Source of the DNA: Verrucomicrobiota bacterium
Lineage (GTDB): Bacteria > Verrucomicrobiota > Verrucomicrobiia > Verrucomicrobiales > DEV007
DNA: 8,957 bases
Reading direction: 5' to 3'
NCBI GenBank assembly: GCA_020630835.1
Contig: JAHDIL010000048.1
Coordinates: forward strand, 1 to 8,957
A program made the position numbers and the translations under genes. Below the pieces are notes generated by a model. The model made no database searches, was not told the origin of the DNA, and was given only the letters and a program-made list of their open reading frames with translations. Below are positions 7,436-8,957 of this stretch, in pieces (the first letter of the stretch is position 1; each line of letters opens with the position of its first letter).

Positions 7436-8957
7436 ATGACTGACCTGTCCAAATACAGAAATATCGGCATCTTCGCTCACGTTGACGCGGGGAAAACCAC
7501 ATCTACAGAGCGAATCCTCAAGCTGACCGGAAAAATTCACAAGACAGGTGAGGTGCACGACGGCGCCGCGACCACTGACTTCATGGAGCAGGAGCAGGAG
7601 CGCGGAATCACCATTCAGTCGGCTGCTACGACATGCTTCTGGAATGATCACCGCCTAAACATTATCGATACTCCTGGTCACGTAGACTTCACTATTGAGG
7701 TGTATCGTTCCCTGAAAGTGCTCGACGGCGGCGTTGGCGTGTTCTGTGGTTCGGGTGGGGTTGAGCCCCAGTCAGAAACTAACTGGCGCTATGCTAACGA
7801 GTCGGAAGTATCTCGTCTTATTTTCGTCAACAAGCTTGACCGTATTGGCGCTGATTTCTATCGGGTCGTTAACCAAGTGAAAGAAGTGCTTGGAGCCAAG
7901 CCTCTTGTCATGGTCCTGCCTATCGGTATCGAGGATGACTTCAAAGGTGTTGTCGACCTGATGACGATGAAGGCTCACATCTGGGATGACTCCGGACAGC
8001 CTGAGAATTTCACTATCGAAGAAATCCCAGACGATCTGAAAGAGAAGGCTGAGCAGTATCGCGAAGAAATGATCGAGACGGCTGTAGAGGCTGATGACGA
8101 CGTCATGGAGGCCTATCTCGAAGGAAATGTTCCTGATGAGGCGACTCTCAAGTCCTGCATCCGTAAGGGAACGATCAATTTGGACTTCTTCCCGACTTAT
8201 TGTGGTTCTGCGTTCAAGAACAAAGGCATCCAGCTCGTCCTTAATGCTGTTGTCGACTTTCTGCCAAATCCGACCGAAGTTCCCGCTCAGCCAGAGGTGG
8301 ACATGGAGGGTAACGAGACTGGGGAGAAGGCGATTGTCACGGCTGACGGCCCACTGCGAGCTCTCGCCTTTAAGATCATGGATGACCAGTATGGTTCATT
8401 GACTTTCACCCGTGTCTACTCAGGTTCGGTGAAGAAAGGTGATACCGTCCTCAATACCTTTACGGGCAAGACAGAGCGTATCGGCCGGATCGTTGAGATG
8501 CACGCTGATAGCCGTGAGGATCGCGATTCCGCTGAAGCGGGAGACATTGTTGCTCTCGTAGGTCTCAAAAATGTTCAAACGGGTCATACCCTTTGTGATC
8601 CTAAGAATCCCGCGACATTGGAGCCGATGACCTTCCCGGATCCAGTGATCTCGGTCGCGATCACCCCTAAAGACAAGGGACAGGCCGACAAACTTGGTGA
8701 GGCTCTTGGGCGTATGATCAAAGAGGATCCTTCTTTCCACGTTGAGACAGATCCTGACTCCGGTGAGACCATTCTTAAGGGCATGGGCGAGTTGCACCTG
8801 GACATTAAAGTAGACATTCTTAAGCGAACTCACAAAGTTGAGGTCGAGCAGGGAGCTCCTCAGGTGGCTTACCGTGAGACAATCACTAAGCAGATCGACG
8901 ATAGCTACACGCACAAGAAGCAGTCCGGTGGTTCCGGTCAGTATGGTAAGATCGATT
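7436..8957 (+). CDS. fusA: Elongation factor G, EF-G2-type paralogue (3'-truncated by the window edge)
   Basis: Translational GTPase that drives ribosome translocation (or recycling, in some paralogues), cytoplasmic. 507 complete codons are visible of a usual length near 695. Seen: G1 P-loop AHVDAGKTT (14-22), switch region [14 protein letters not shown] (51-64), G3 DTPGH (78-82), G4 NKLD (132-135), a G5-like CGSAFKNKG, domain II with [18 protein letters not shown], and domain [25 protein letters not shown]. Domain IV has just begun ([10 protein letters not shown]). The segment [31 protein letters not shown] matches the second EF-G (EF-G 2) of gammaproteobacteria such as Vibrio and Shewanella better than the canonical str-operon EF-G, and no rpsG/rpsL or tuf neighbours are present upstream. 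It has its own promoter by context (after a terminator), but no clear promoter boxes; the AAAAGG before the ATG is only two bases away, a poor ribosome-binding spacing. Confidence 0.95.
   Translation, partial: MTDLSKYRNIGIFAHVDAGKTTSTERILKLTGKIHKTGEVHDGAATTDFMEQEQERGITIQSAATTCFWNDHRLNIIDTPGHVDFTIEVYRSLKVLDGGVGVFCGSGGVEPQSETNWRYANESEVSRLIFVNKLDRIGADFYRVVNQVKEVLGAKPLVMVLPIGIEDDFKGVVDLMTMKAHIWDDSGQPENFTIEEIPDDLKEKAEQYREEMIETAVEADDDVMEAYLEGNVPDEATLKSCIRKGTINLDFFPTYCGSAFKNKGIQLVLNAVVDFLPNPTEVPAQPEVDMEGNETGEKAIVTADGPLRALAFKIMDDQYGSLTFTRVYSGSVKKGDTVLNTFTGKTERIGRIVEMHADSREDRDSAEAGDIVALVGLKNVQTGHTLCDPKNPATLEPMTFPDPVISVAITPKDKGQADKLGEALGRMIKEDPSFHVETDPDSGETILKGMGELHLDIKVDILKRTHKVEVEQGAPQVAYRETITKQIDDSYTHKKQSGGSGQYGKID

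Overview
The window looks like a chromosomal segment from a free-living, probably marine or polysaccharide-degrading bacterium of the Planctomycetota/Verrucomicrobiota/Chlamydiota (PVC) group, most likely Verrucomicrobiota (Opitutae-like). This is inferred from the protein styles, not from a marker gene. ValRS has the LSDEEVIMKPQRSKLYYMRY and PADPENW-like segments I associate with Verrucomicrobia. The UDP-glucose dehydrogenase is of the animal-like long type. There are two tandem secreted formylglycine sulfatases, and Shine-Dalgarno sites are weak or absent throughout.

Layout: (1) 1-2176, plus strand: the 3' three quarters of valS, cut by the left window edge and broken by an apparent one-base deletion near 831-841. 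(2) 2177-2510: a 334-bp convergent intergenic gap with no gene, holding two 49-bp direct repeats (47/49 identical) flanking a different palindromic unit. (3) 2511-3908, minus strand: ugd, UDP-glucose 6-dehydrogenase. (4) 3909-4065: a divergent intergenic region with a palindrome immediately upstream of the ugd start. (5) 4066-5631 and 5672-7240, plus strand: two paralogous exported S1-type sulfatases, about 78% identical by hand count and 40 bp apart, followed by a clear rho-independent terminator at 7295-7319. (6) 7436-8957, plus strand: the 5' 507 codons of an elongation factor G of the EF-G2 paralogue type, cut by the right edge.

The genes do not form one pathway. valS and the EF-G gene are translation housekeeping genes. 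ugd supplies UDP-glucuronate for surface polysaccharide. The sulfatase pair is probably a two-gene transcription unit that desulfates an external sulfated glycan; no glycoside hydrolase, transporter or sulfatase-maturing enzyme lies in the window, so the substrate cannot be named. I found no convincing new multi-gene system. The most interesting signals are the structured intergenic repeats (hairpins whose loops both fit GNRA), the valS frameshift, and the duplicated sulfatases with a patch of unusually high nucleotide identity.
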